Shown here one piece after another: positions 15,872 through 24,855 of a stretch of 64,000 nucleotides of DNA. A program made the translations under genes and the position numbers. Numbering within the stretch: the stretch's first letter is position 1; every line of letters begins with the position of its first letter. A model generated the notes under the pieces. The model did not search any database. It was not told the origin of the DNA and saw only the letters and a program-made list of their open reading frames with translations. Source of the stretch: an uncultured Pelagibacteraceae bacterium (lineage in GTDB: Bacteria > Pseudomonadota > Alphaproteobacteria > Pelagibacterales > Pelagibacteraceae); contig CACMND010000001.1 in the NCBI GenBank assembly GCA_902614975.1, forward strand, positions 175,205-239,204. Direction: 5' to 3'.

Positions 15872-16111
15872 ATGATTAAAAAAGGATTAATATATTTAAT
15901 TAAATTTTATAAATATTTCATTTCACCTGTTCTAGGTAATAATTGCAGATATCTTCCAACCTGTTCAGAATATTTTATTGATAGTTTAAATGAATACGGT
16001 GTTTTGAAAGGTTGTTACAAAGGTATTAAAAGAATTTTAACATGTCATCCTATAAAAATTTTAGGAGGAGGACATGGGTATGATCCGGTAAAGAAAAAGA
16101 ATATTAAATAA
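15872..16111 (+). CDS. yidD: Membrane protein insertion efficiency factor
   Basis: YidD is a small membrane-associated protein that assists YidC-dependent insertion. The 79-aa protein has the invariant CRYLPTCSEYF motif with its Cys pair, then RILTCHPI and GGGHGYDPV at the C-terminus. An amphipathic N-terminal helix is expected. Its stop overlaps the yidC ATG by one base (TAATG), consistent with coupled production of the two insertion factors. Confidence 0.97.
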   Translation: MIKKGLIYLIKFYKYFISPVLGNNCRYLPTCSEYFIDSLNEYGVLKGCYKGIKRILTCHPIKILGGGHGYDPVKKKNIK

Positions 16112-17793
16112 TGGACACGAGAAACGTAATAGCAGCAATTTCATTAAGTGCAGCAGTAATAATTCTCTATGGATTATTTTTTGCTCCACCAAGTCCTGAT
16201 CCAAAGCAGGTAAATAATAATGATCAAAATAAGAATAATCTTCAACTAAACGAAGCACCAAAAATAGAGCAAAATATTGAGAATAATAAAATTTCTAGAT
16301 CAGAGGCAATTAACAAAGTTGAAAGGATACTTTTTGAAAATGAAAATATTAAAGGTTCTATTTCTCTAGAGGGATCATTAATCGATGACCTGATCTTTAA
16401 GAAATACACTGAAACTTTAGACTCTGAAGAAAATGTAGTTTTGCTTAATCCTAAAGAGTCTGAAAATGGTTATTATATAGAAACAGGTTGGGCTATAAAT
16501 AATAAAGATATCGAAGTTCCTAATTCAAATACAAAGTGGGAAGTTGTTGGCAATAAATTGCTAACACCAAAAAATCCAATTAAATTAGTATGGAATAATC
16601 AGCAGAATATAACTTTTGAGAAAGAAATAAGTATAGATGATAAATTTTTATTTACTGTTGACCAAAAAATTACGAATAATACTCAAAATACTTATAACTT
16701 TTATCCCTATGGACAGATTATTAGAAACCTAGCTCCTGATGTAACTGATTTTTATATATTGCATGAAGGTTTATTAGGTGTTTTTGATGATAATCTTGTT
16801 GAGGAAGATTACGATGACATTAAAGATAAGAAGTACTCTGTAAATGCCAATAAAGGATGGATGGGTATTACAGATAAATATTGGATAACAAGTTTAATCC
16901 CAGAAAGTAATAAAAGTTTTAGATCAGATTTCGATTATAAAAATAAATTTAAAGCTAACTTCATAGAGACTGCCGCAACAGAAGTCAGGGCTAATGAAAG
17001 TAAAACTAATCAGGTAAAGGTGATTATTGCAGCAAAAGAAGTGGATGTTGTTGATGGTTACGCCGAGAAACTAAATATTAATAAATTTGATTTAGCGATT
17101 GATTGGGGTTTCTTATATTTTTTAACAAAACCCATATTTTTAATATCCGATTATTTTTTTAAATTAACTGGCAACTATGGAATTGCAATAATACTAATTA
17201 CTGCTTGTATAAGAATACTATTTTTTCCTCTTGCTAACTACTCATTTAGATCTATGGCAAAGATGAAAGTTCTTCAACCCGAAATGGTAAGGCTTAAAGA
17301 ACTTCATAAGGAAGATAAAATGAAGTTACAGCAAGAAATGATGGCTCTTTATAAAAGAGAGAAGGTGAATCCTGTAAGTGGGTGTTTGCCTATTTTAATT
17401 CAAATACCATTCTTCTTTGCAATCTATAAAATGTTATTTGTAACAATTGAAATGAGACATCAGCCTTTTTTTGGTTGGATACATGATCTAAGTGAAAGAG
17501 ATCCAACAAGTTTATTTAATCTATTTGGTTTGTTACCATATGATGTACCGTCATTTTTAATAATCGGGGCTTGGCCTGTAGCAATGGGTGTAACAATGTG
17601 GATGCAACAAAAACTTAATCCAACACCACCAGATCCAATTCAGCAAAAAATATTTATGTTTTTTCCTGTATTCTTAACAGTGATACTAGCACCTTTTCCA
17701 TCAGGATTAGTTATATATTGGACAATTAATAACGTGCTTACAATGGCACAACAATATGTAATTATGAAGAGAACTTCAGTTAAAACAGTTTAA
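16111..17793 (+). CDS. yidC: Membrane protein insertase YidC
   Basis: YidC inserts and folds inner-membrane proteins, alone or with Sec. The 560-aa protein has the proteobacterial layout: an N-terminal membrane anchor (about residues 7-25), a linker rich in Asn and Gln, a large periplasmic P1 domain (to about 320), and the C-terminal five-helix core beginning at WGFLYFLTKP. The core includes YSFRSMAKMKVLQPEM, the cytoplasmic loop LQQEMMALYKREKVNPVSGC and the PSGLVIYWTINN segment. It ends 3 bases before the argB ATG. Confidence 0.98.
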   Translation: MDTRNVIAAISLSAAVIILYGLFFAPPSPDPKQVNNNDQNKNNLQLNEAPKIEQNIENNKISRSEAINKVERILFENENIKGSISLEGSLIDDLIFKKYTETLDSEENVVLLNPKESENGYYIETGWAINNKDIEVPNSNTKWEVVGNKLLTPKNPIKLVWNNQQNITFEKEISIDDKFLFTVDQKITNNTQNTYNFYPYGQIIRNLAPDVTDFYILHEGLLGVFDDNLVEEDYDDIKDKKYSVNANKGWMGITDKYWITSLIPESNKSFRSDFDYKNKFKANFIETAATEVRANESKTNQVKVIIAAKEVDVVDGYAEKLNINKFDLAIDWGFLYFLTKPIFLISDYFFKLTGNYGIAIILITACIRILFFPLANYSFRSMAKMKVLQPEMVRLKELHKEDKMKLQQEMMALYKREKVNPVSGCLPILIQIPFFFAIYKMLFVTIEMRHQPFFGWIHDLSERDPTSLFNLFGLLPYDVPSFLIIGAWPVAMGVTMWMQQKLNPTPPDPIQQKIFMFFPVFLTVILAPFPSGLVIYWTINNVLTMAQQYVIMKRTSVKTV

Positions 17794-17796
17794 TTG

Positions 17797-18645
17797 ATGG
17801 AATTAGATAAGATTATTCCAGCAGATGGGCCTAATATTAATGAGGTTGAAAAATATATAAACAAATATCAGTCTGAGGTAATAGTAATTAAATGTGGTGG
17901 ATCTGTTTTATTAGATAAAAAACTATTTAATCAGTTCATAGAAGATATTTCAGTAATAAACAAAATCGGTTTATCAGCAATAGTCGTTCATGGTGGAGGT
18001 AAAAATATTAAAAAAAAATTAGATGAAAATAATATTGAAACAAAATTTATCAAAGGACTTAGGGTTTCAGATGAAAAAACAATAAGATATATAGAAGAGG
18101 CTTTACTAGAGCTTAATTTAGAGATTTTACATGAATTAAAATCTAAAAACACTAATGTTTGTTCAATATCACCTAAAGAAAATAATGTAATTAATATTAT
18201 TCCTGAAAGTAAAGAATTGGGGTATGTCGGGAAACCAAAAAAAATTAACAAAGAGAAAATATTAAATTTTATTAATAATAAACAAATTCCAATTGTTGTC
18301 CCTTTAGGATTGGGTGATGACGGCAGAATTTATAATATTAATGCAGATGTTGCTGCAGGTTCAATTGCAAAAGAGATCGATGCCAGACGTCTTCTTTTGA
18401 TGACAGATGTTCAAGGAGTTCTTGATGAAAATCAAAAACTTATATCTGAAATTAATCTCAATAAAGCCAATGAAATGTTAAAAAATAATATTATTTCTGG
18501 AGGTATGATACCAAAAATAAACACTTGTCTAGATGCTATATCTAATGGTGTTAGAGGTGTAGTTATTGTTGATGGGAGAAAACCTCATTCAATACTATTT
18601 GAGTTATTTTCTGATAAGGGTGCAGGAACATTAATAAGAAAATGA
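17797..18645 (+). CDS. argB: Acetylglutamate kinase
   Basis: ArgB phosphorylates N-acetylglutamate in arginine synthesis. The 282-aa protein shows the amino-acid kinase hallmarks: VIKCGGSVL near the N-terminus, VVHGGGKNI (phosphate loop), NADVAAGSIAKEIDA and a C-terminal SGGMIPKI. A TTG one codon upstream is also in frame; the ATG is preferred. In several alphaproteobacteria a ribosome-assembly GTPase gene (engB/yihA) lies between yidC and argB; it is missing here. The end overlaps the HAD gene by 4 bases (ATGA). Confidence 0.95.
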   Translation: MELDKIIPADGPNINEVEKYINKYQSEVIVIKCGGSVLLDKKLFNQFIEDISVINKIGLSAIVVHGGGKNIKKKLDENNIETKFIKGLRVSDEKTIRYIEEALLELNLEILHELKSKNTNVCSISPKENNVINIIPESKELGYVGKPKKINKEKILNFINNKQIPIVVPLGLGDDGRIYNINADVAAGSIAKEIDARRLLLMTDVQGVLDENQKLISEINLNKANEMLKNNIISGGMIPKINTCLDAISNGVRGVVIVDGRKPHSILFELFSDKGAGTLIRK

Positions 18646-19313
18646 ATAATCTAAAAAATATAAAGAATATTTTGTTCGACTGTGATGGTGTTTTATATAG
18701 TGATCTAGAAGCAGTTTTTGGTCAAGTTAGCAAGAGGATGACAAAATATATCTCAAATAAACTCAACCTAGATCTTGTAAAAGCTAAAGAATTACAAAGA
18801 GATTATTTTCACAAATACAACACAAGTTTAAATGGATTGATGATACATCATGATATACCGCCTGAAGAATTCTTGGAGTATGTTCATGATATCGATCTTT
18901 CATTTATGGAAAAAGATCTTGTTTTAAGAAATGAGCTTGAAAACATAAATTTAAATAAATTCGTATTCACAAACGGAAGTAGAGCGCACGTAAAAAATAT
19001 AGTGAAAACTCTTGGTATTGAAGACCAATTTAAAGATATATTTGATATCGTGGACGCAAAATATCACCCTAAGCCTGAAGCGAAAGCTTTTGATCTTATG
19101 GTTGATAAATTTAAGATTAATCCAAAAGAAACTCTTTATATCGAGGATATAGCTAAAAATTTATCAATAGGTAAAGAGCGGGGAACTATAACAGCTTGGC
19201 TTATCAATAATGAATACTGGGGTAAAAAAGAGTCTGATAAGGATTACATCGACTATAAAATCGAAAATCTCTCTTTATTTTTAAAAGAAATAAGGTTATT
19301 AAAAAACTCATAA
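18642..19313 (+). CDS. HAD-family hydrolase, probable pyrimidine 5'-nucleotidase
   Basis: This 223-aa protein has all four HAD motifs: the nucleophile motif FDCDGVLYSD (about residues 13-22), FTNGSR (motif II), the Lys in PKPEAKAFD and YIEDIAKN (motif IV). Helical cap sequence after motif I and overall similarity to the SDT1/PynA type suggest a pyrimidine 5'-nucleotidase. In alphaproteobacteria such a gene often lies between argB and dapD, as here. It overlaps argB by 4 bases and precedes dapD by 4. The substrate is inferred from the family only. Confidence 0.85.
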   Translation: MNNLKNIKNILFDCDGVLYSDLEAVFGQVSKRMTKYISNKLNLDLVKAKELQRDYFHKYNTSLNGLMIHHDIPPEEFLEYVHDIDLSFMEKDLVLRNELENINLNKFVFTNGSRAHVKNIVKTLGIEDQFKDIFDIVDAKYHPKPEAKAFDLMVDKFKINPKETLYIEDIAKNLSIGKERGTITAWLINNEYWGKKESDKDYIDYKIENLSLFLKEIRLLKNS

Positions 19314-19317
19314 AATT

Positions 19318-20145
19318 ATGAGTATTGAAAAAATTATAAATAAAGCTTGGGAAAATAAAGACCAAGTAAATCAAAATTCAGATAAATCTTTAAAGGATGC
19401 TGTTAATCAAATTATTAATGATCTAGACAGTGGAAAAGCAAGAGTAGCTGAAAAGATCAATGGTGAATGGGTTACTCATCAACATCTAAAAAAAGCTATC
19501 ATGTTAAGTTTTCGAATGCATGGAATGGATATCATGGCGGGACCATATTCAACATGGAGAGATAAGAGTCACTTATTAAAAGGTAAAACTGCTGGCTGGA
19601 CGAATGAAGATTTTGAAAAAGCTGGGTTCAGAATGGTCCCCAACACAGCAGCAAGACGTGGTTCCTTTGTTGCAAAAAATGCTGTTCTTATGCCATGTTA
19701 TGTAAATATTGGAGCGTACATAGATGAAGGTACAATGATGGATACATTCAGTCGTGCAGGAAGTTGTTGTCAGATTGGAAAAAATTGTCATATCTCGGCC
19801 GGGACTGGGGTTGGTGGAGTATTAGAACCAGCCCAAGCATTACCAACAATTATCGAAGATAATGTTTTCTTAGGAGCAATGTCAGAAGTAGTAGAAGGTG
19901 TAATAGTTGGAGAAGGCTCTGTTCTGAGTATGGGAATGTATATTGGGCAATCAACAAAAATTGTTAATAGAAAAACTGGTGAAATAACTTATGGAAAAAT
20001 TCCACCTTACTCAGTGGTAGTTCCAGGATCCTTACCAGATAAAAACAATCCACAAGCACCATCTTTATATTGTGCAGTAATAATTAAACAAGTTGATGAA
20101 AAAACTAGATCAAAGACATCAGTTAACGATCTTTTAAGAGAATAA
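19318..20145 (+). CDS. dapD: Tetrahydrodipicolinate N-succinyltransferase
   Basis: DapD adds succinyl from succinyl-CoA to tetrahydrodipicolinate in the meso-diaminopimelate and lysine pathway. The 275-aa protein has the N-terminal helical domain (AWENKDQVN, VAEKINGEWVTHQHLKKA) and a left-handed beta-helix of hexapeptide repeats (about residues 110-220) including YVNIGAYIDEGTMMDT and VGGVLEPAQA. It is followed by dapE after 4 bases, so two successive pathway enzymes are made together. Confidence 0.98.
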   Translation: MSIEKIINKAWENKDQVNQNSDKSLKDAVNQIINDLDSGKARVAEKINGEWVTHQHLKKAIMLSFRMHGMDIMAGPYSTWRDKSHLLKGKTAGWTNEDFEKAGFRMVPNTAARRGSFVAKNAVLMPCYVNIGAYIDEGTMMDTFSRAGSCCQIGKNCHISAGTGVGGVLEPAQALPTIIEDNVFLGAMSEVVEGVIVGEGSVLSMGMYIGQSTKIVNRKTGEITYGKIPPYSVVVPGSLPDKNNPQAPSLYCAVIIKQVDEKTRSKTSVNDLLRE

Positions 20146-20149
20146 ACTA

Positions 20150-21292
20150 ATGAGAACTTATAATGAATTAAAGTTAGCTCAGGAGCTAATAAAATTTCAA
20201 ACAATTAAAACAGAAGATAAGGGTATTATGAGGTTTCTTTCAAAGAAACTTTCTTCATTAGGTTTTAAATGTCAGATAATAAAATCAAAAGGTACAGGTG
20301 CTAAACCTGCATTAAATTTATATGCAAAATTTGGTAAATCAAAACCTAACATTAATTATTTGGGTCACACAGATGTTGTTGCTAACCTTAATAATTGGGA
20401 GTTTCCGCCATTTAAAGCATTAGTAAAAAAAGGATATTTATATGGCAGAGGATCTCAAGACATGAAGGGTAGTGTGGCGTGTTGGATAAGTGCTGTAAGT
20501 GATTTTATTAAAAATGAAAAATTTAAAGGTTCTATATCAATAATAATTACAGCTGATGAAGAAACTACAGGTCATGGTTGTCCAGCAGTTATGAAATATT
20601 TAAAGAAAAAAAGAGAAAAAATTGACTTTACAATAGTAGGCGAACCGTCTTCAAATAAATCAGTTGGGGATGAAATCAGGATTGGAAGAAGAGGTTCTAT
20701 GAATGCAACAGTAACAGTGTATGGAAAAAGTGGACACTCTGCATTTTATGGGACATATATAAATCCATGTACTGCTCTTGCTAAAATAATATCTAAACTA
20801 AAAAGTGTTACGCTGGACAAAGGAACGAAGTATATGCCACCATCAAATTTGGAATTTACAAAAATGAATGTGGATAATATATCTGAAAATGTAGTCCCAC
20901 AATCTGCAAGTGCTAAATTTAATGTTAGGTTTAATTCAACTTATAAATCAACATCTTTGAAAAAAAAACTTAGTAAAATTATTAATACAGTTGCAAAAAA
21001 AGAAAATTGCAAAACCAAAATAGATTATAAAATAAGTGGAGAAGCATTCTACACAGAGCCAAATAAAGAAATTTATATGGTAAAAAAAGTTGTAAAAAAA
21101 GTTACAGGTAACAATGCAAAATTAAATTGTAGAGGTGGCACAAGTGACAGCAGATTTTTAGGTTCAATACCACGTCTTGAGCTTGGGTTAAGAAATAATA
21201 CTATTCATATGGTTAATGAAAGAACATCGATCTCAGATTTAAAAAAGTTAACTAAGATTTATAAGAACATTTTACATAATTATTTCGCTTGA
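20150..21292 (+). CDS. dapE: Succinyl-diaminopimelate desuccinylase
   Basis: DapE removes succinate from N-succinyl-LL-diaminopimelate. It is a di-zinc M20-family enzyme. The metal and catalytic blocks are visible: LGHTDVV (zinc His and following Asp), GRGSQDMKGS (bridging Asp), TADEETTGHGC (catalytic Glu pair), GEPSSN and a late zinc His in NNTIHMVNE. The lid domain starts at RRGSMNATVTVYGKSGHSA. The protein is 380 aa, normal for the family. Its TGA stop overlaps the TTG start of the deacetylase-like gene by 3 bases. Confidence 0.96.
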   Translation: MRTYNELKLAQELIKFQTIKTEDKGIMRFLSKKLSSLGFKCQIIKSKGTGAKPALNLYAKFGKSKPNINYLGHTDVVANLNNWEFPPFKALVKKGYLYGRGSQDMKGSVACWISAVSDFIKNEKFKGSISIIITADEETTGHGCPAVMKYLKKKREKIDFTIVGEPSSNKSVGDEIRIGRRGSMNATVTVYGKSGHSAFYGTYINPCTALAKIISKLKSVTLDKGTKYMPPSNLEFTKMNVDNISENVVPQSASAKFNVRFNSTYKSTSLKKKLSKIINTVAKKENCKTKIDYKISGEAFYTEPNKEIYMVKKVVKKVTGNNAKLNCRGGTSDSRFLGSIPRLELGLRNNTIHMVNERTSISDLKKLTKIYKNILHNYFA

Positions 21293-22218
21293 AAACTGCA
21301 ATTATAACATCTGAATCTTCAGAAAAACATATAACAGGCGATGGTCATCCGGAGCAACCGAAGAGAGTAGTTTCAATAATTGATACTTTAAAAAAAAATA
21401 AAGAACTGCTTTGGGATAAACCAGATGTTGTTCCTAATGATATTCTTAATATGACTCATTCTGAAGATTATATTAATAATTTAAAAGACTCATTTCCTAA
21501 AAGTGGCTTAAACTTTTTAGATGGTGATACTGTTGTATCGCCTGGAAGTAAGGATGCAGTATTTCAAGCCGCAGGATCAGCTATAAGTGCAATAGATGGA
21601 ATTGAGAATAAAAAATATAAAAATGCATTTTGTGTAGTACGACCACCAGGACACCATGCTGAAAAAAACAAATCAATGGGCTTTTGCTGTATTTCTAATG
21701 CAGGTGTTGCAGTTAATTATTTAATAAAAAAATATAATTATAAAAGAATTGCATGTGTAGATTTTGATGTTCATTGGGGAAATGGAAATTATGATGTAAT
21801 GTATGACAACAAAAATTCACTTTATATATCAACACATCAATATCCATTTTATCCAGGCGGTGGCTCAGAAAAAGACAAGGGAAAGTATAATAATTCTCTT
21901 AATATACCTCTTCCTGCTGGCACAAATTCTGAGGAGTATTTTAATGCTTATGATAGAGTTTTAGATAGGTTAATTGAATATAAGCCTGATTACCTAATCT
22001 TTTCTGCTGGCTTTGATGCTCACAAGAACGATCCATTAGCTCAATTTGAACTTTCATCTAAAGATTTTTATGAAATAACAAGAAGGACACTAAAAGCCAC
22101 TAATAAATTTACTAACGGGAAAGTGGTATCTTTATTAGAAGGTGGATACGACCTAAAAGCACTTGCTGAAAGTGCTAATTATCATGTAAATGCATTAATC
22201 GAGTCGGAAAATACCTAA
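21289..22218 (+). CDS. Histone-deacetylase-family (acetylpolyamine amidohydrolase-like) zinc hydrolase
   Basis: This 309-aa protein has the complete HDAC-fold active site: PPGHHAEKN with the catalytic His pair (residues 122-123), zinc ligands in VDFDVHWGNG (Asp160, His162) and FDAH (Asp243), and EGGYDLKAL near the end. Bacterial members remove acetyl from polyamines, acetoin-related substrates or protein lysines; the substrate here is not known. The start is TTG at 21289, inside the last codons of dapE, giving the typical short N-terminus. A SET-domain methyltransferase follows after 2 bases, so the two lysine-modifier-like enzymes appear to be one unit. Confidence 0.92.
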   Translation: MKTAIITSESSEKHITGDGHPEQPKRVVSIIDTLKKNKELLWDKPDVVPNDILNMTHSEDYINNLKDSFPKSGLNFLDGDTVVSPGSKDAVFQAAGSAISAIDGIENKKYKNAFCVVRPPGHHAEKNKSMGFCCISNAGVAVNYLIKKYNYKRIACVDFDVHWGNGNYDVMYDNKNSLYISTHQYPFYPGGGSEKDKGKYNNSLNIPLPAGTNSEEYFNAYDRVLDRLIEYKPDYLIFSAGFDAHKNDPLAQFELSSKDFYEITRRTLKATNKFTNGKVVSLLEGGYDLKALAESANYHVNALIESENT

Positions 22219-22220
22219 TC

Positions 22221-22682
22221 ATGAAACTATATAAACAAAAATCATCAAATATTGATAACAGGGGACTGTTTGCATCTAAAAATATAAAAAAAGGAACTAA
22301 GATTATTTACTATATAGGTAAAATAATTACAAAAAAACAAACAGAAAATAATCCAAAATTTGATAACGATAAAGCAATTTATCTTTTTAACTTAAATAAT
22401 AGATATGATTTAGACGGTGATTTTGCTTACAATACTGCAAGACTTATTAATCACTCTTGTAATCCAAACTGTGAAGTTGAAGGTAAAGGTTTAAAATTAT
22501 GGATTAGTTCTATCAAAGATATAAAAAAAAATGAGGAACTAACTTATGATTATGGATTTAGTTTTGATGAAAATTATAAGGATTTCCCTTGTAAGTGTGG
22601 CTCCAAAAATTGTTGTGGTTACATAATTAGAGAGGGATCAAGATGGAGAATAAAAAAGAAAAAAAAAAAATCTAATAAATAA
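22221..22682 (+). CDS. SET-domain protein methyltransferase
   Basis: This 153-aa protein is nearly all SET domain, the fold used by lysine methyltransferases with S-adenosylmethionine. Key motifs are RGLFASKNIKKGT at the N-terminus, LINHSCNPNCE (residues 75-85) and ELTYDYGF (106-113), and a cysteine-rich post-SET module with CKCGSKNCCG (124-133) that would bind zinc with the Cys of NHSC. The tail is poly-lysine. All catalytic elements are present, so it is probably active, but the substrate is unknown. It overlaps the convergent truA by 11 bases. Confidence 0.93.
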   Translation: MKLYKQKSSNIDNRGLFASKNIKKGTKIIYYIGKIITKKQTENNPKFDNDKAIYLFNLNNRYDLDGDFAYNTARLINHSCNPNCEVEGKGLKLWISSIKDIKKNEELTYDYGFSFDENYKDFPCKCGSKNCCGYIIREGSRWRIKKKKKKSNK

Positions 22683-23412
22683 TTTTCTCAAGATATAAAC
22701 CATGTGCAGGGGCAATAGGAGCACAATTTTTTCTAGATTTCGATTTAAATATACTGGTAAATTTTTTTAAGTTCCATTTATTTTCACCAAGGTATTTGAG
22801 TGAACCAACCATGGATCTAACTTGACTCTTAAGAAATGATTTTGACACAAATTGAATTTTTATGACATTTTTAACTTTAATTATTTTTACTTTTTTCATG
22901 GTTCTTACCGGACTTTTTGCAGCACAATTAGATGCTCTAAAAGTTGAAAAATCATGAGTTCCAATTAATTTTTTTGCTCCCTTTTTCATCAATTCAACAT
23001 CGATTTTTTTTTTAATATGCCACTCTCTGTTAAAATTGATAACTGAAGGAGAAGCATCATTTCTAATTAAGTACGTATACCGTCTTTCTTTTGCAGAATA
23101 TCTTGAATGAAAAAGTTTATTTTTTTTCTTTATTTTTAAAATAGATATTTTTTTTTTATTTAAAAAGAAGTTTAGTGAATTCAATAATTTATCTTTTTGA
23201 ATAATTTTGTTTGTAGTATCAAAGTGAGCTGATTGCTCTTTAGCATGAACTCCTGCGTCTGTTCGTCCAGACCCATAAATTTTTATTTTTTCTTTTAATA
23301 GTTTAGATAAGACAATCTCAATATTTTCCTGGATTGACTTATCTTTTTTTTGAATTTGCCAACCATTGTATAAAGTGCCTTCGTATTCTATTAGGATCTG
23401 ATATCTATTCAC
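22672..23412 (-). CDS. truA: tRNA pseudouridine(38-40) synthase
   Basis: TruA converts uridines 38-40 in the anticodon arm of many tRNAs to pseudouridine. The 246-aa protein has the catalytic Asp in GSGRTDAGVHA (about residues 48-58), the early YEGTLYNGWQIQ, and FSTFRASNC with QVRSMVG later. It overlaps fmt by 8 bases and follows the alphaproteobacterial order def-fmt-truA. It is convergent with the SET gene, which together with the HDAC-like gene separates truA from dapE. Confidence 0.95.
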   Translation of the reverse strand: MNRYQILIEYEGTLYNGWQIQKKDKSIQENIEIVLSKLLKEKIKIYGSGRTDAGVHAKEQSAHFDTTNKIIQKDKLLNSLNFFLNKKKISILKIKKKNKLFHSRYSAKERRYTYLIRNDASPSVINFNREWHIKKKIDVELMKKGAKKLIGTHDFSTFRASNCAAKSPVRTMKKVKIIKVKNVIKIQFVSKSFLKSQVRSMVGSLKYLGENKWNLKKFTSIFKSKSRKNCAPIAPAHGLYLEKIIY

Positions 23413-24319
23413 TTGTAATTATTGTTCCTTTTCTAACCTTATTCCCTAATAAAAATTCCTTAATTAATTGAGGATTCTTGCCCTCTTTTTGTATCTCAAT
23501 AATATTTATTGAATTTTCACCACATGCTATTGTCATTTGTTCGTCGATTACTTCACCAATTTTTGCTGACTGCTTGTTTATTTTGGCTTTTAATATTTTA
23601 TATCTTTTGTTGTTAAGCTCAAACCATGCACCAGGTTTAGGATATAATCCATTTATTTGAGCAATTATTTTACGAGCACTATTATTCCAATCTATTTTTC
23701 CCTCTATTTTTTGAATTTTCTTTGCGTATGTAGCTTTTGCATGATCTTGCTCTTTAAATATTGCCTCTCCATCTAAAACTTTTTGCACATTTTCTAAAAT
23801 TTTTTCTGTACTCAAATAAGATAATTTTTCTGATAAAATTTCTGCGTTATCTTGATCAAGAATATCAATTGAATATTTATTACATACTGGTCCAGAATCT
23901 AATTTTTCATCAATTTTCATAAATGATATACCAGTTTTTTTTTCATTGTTTAAAATTGATCTTTGGATTGGTGCCGCCCCTCTCCATTTTGGTAATAATG
24001 AAGCATGAATATTCAAAAAACCTTTTTTACTCAAATCAAGAATTTTTTTTGAAATTAATTGTCCGTATGCAACAACAATTACAAGATCTAAATTTAATTC
24101 TTTAAGATATTCAAATTCTACATCAATTTTTTTTGGAGTTTTAACTTCTAGATTAAGTTCCTCTGCACATATATGAATTGATGATTTCGTAAACTTTTGA
24201 CCTCTATTTGATTTACTTGGAGGCTGAGTAAATACACAGTTAATTTTATATTTTTGATTAATTTTTTTTAGGATAGGCACAGCAAACTGCGGTGTGCCCA
24301 TGAATACAATATTTGACAT
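23405..24319 (-). CDS. fmt: Methionyl-tRNA formyltransferase
   Basis: Fmt formylates initiator Met-tRNA using 10-formyltetrahydrofolate. The 304-aa protein starts with VFMGTPQFAVPIL, carries the catalytic NIHASLLPKWRGAAPIQ (Asn, His) and GISFMKIDEKLDSGP, and has the C-terminal OB-type tRNA-binding domain (about 205-304). It directly follows def with no spacer and overlaps truA. The product works with peptide deformylase, which removes the formyl group again. Confidence 0.97.
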   Translation of the reverse strand: MSNIVFMGTPQFAVPILKKINQKYKINCVFTQPPSKSNRGQKFTKSSIHICAEELNLEVKTPKKIDVEFEYLKELNLDLVIVVAYGQLISKKILDLSKKGFLNIHASLLPKWRGAAPIQRSILNNEKKTGISFMKIDEKLDSGPVCNKYSIDILDQDNAEILSEKLSYLSTEKILENVQKVLDGEAIFKEQDHAKATYAKKIQKIEGKIDWNNSARKIIAQINGLYPKPGAWFELNNKRYKILKAKINKQSAKIGEVIDEQMTIACGENSINIIEIQKEGKNPQLIKEFLLGNKVRKGTIITSE

Positions 24320-24841
24320 TTAAACAACAACTCTATTAGAAGTTTTTTGTTTAGACAATTTTTTTATTATTAAATCTTTTTTGATTTTAGATAAATAATC
24401 AATTATTAGTTTTCCATCTAGGTGATTTATTTCATGTTGTAAACATGTTGAAAGTAATCCATCGCATTCCATTTCTTTCTTATCGCCATTTTCATCTATA
24501 TATGATACGGTACAAATTTCTGGTCTCTCTATCTCAATAAAGGTATTAGGTATTGATAAACAACCTTCCTCATATGTAGACATTTTTTCACTTAAAGTTT
24601 TTATTTGTGGATTAATAAAGCATAAAGGTTTTTTTTCATTTTCATTTTTCGAAACATCTAAAACAACTACTCTTTTAAGAATTCCTACTTGAACAGCTGC
24701 CAAACCTATACCATTGTGATGGTACATAGTTTCAAATAAATCTTTTATGAGTTTTTTTTCATTAACATCAACTTTATTTAATGGCTCAGATTTTCTTCTA
24801 AGAATATCATCAGGTACTGTAATTAGTTCTTTCACTGGCAT
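24320..24841 (-). CDS. def: Peptide deformylase
   Basis: Def removes the N-formyl group from new proteins. The 173-aa iron/zinc enzyme shows its three motifs: GIGLAAVQVG (residues about 44-53), EEGCLSIP with the metal Cys, and QHEINHLDG with two metal His and the catalytic Glu. The start at 24841 gives a typical short N-terminus. It ends exactly before the fmt ATG, so the two are translationally linked. Confidence 0.97.
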   Translation of the reverse strand: MPVKELITVPDDILRRKSEPLNKVDVNEKKLIKDLFETMYHHNGIGLAAVQVGILKRVVVLDVSKNENEKKPLCFINPQIKTLSEKMSTYEEGCLSIPNTFIEIERPEICTVSYIDENGDKKEMECDGLLSTCLQHEINHLDGKLIIDYLSKIKKDLIIKKLSKQKTSNRVVV

Positions 24842-24855
24842 AATTTATTTATTCT

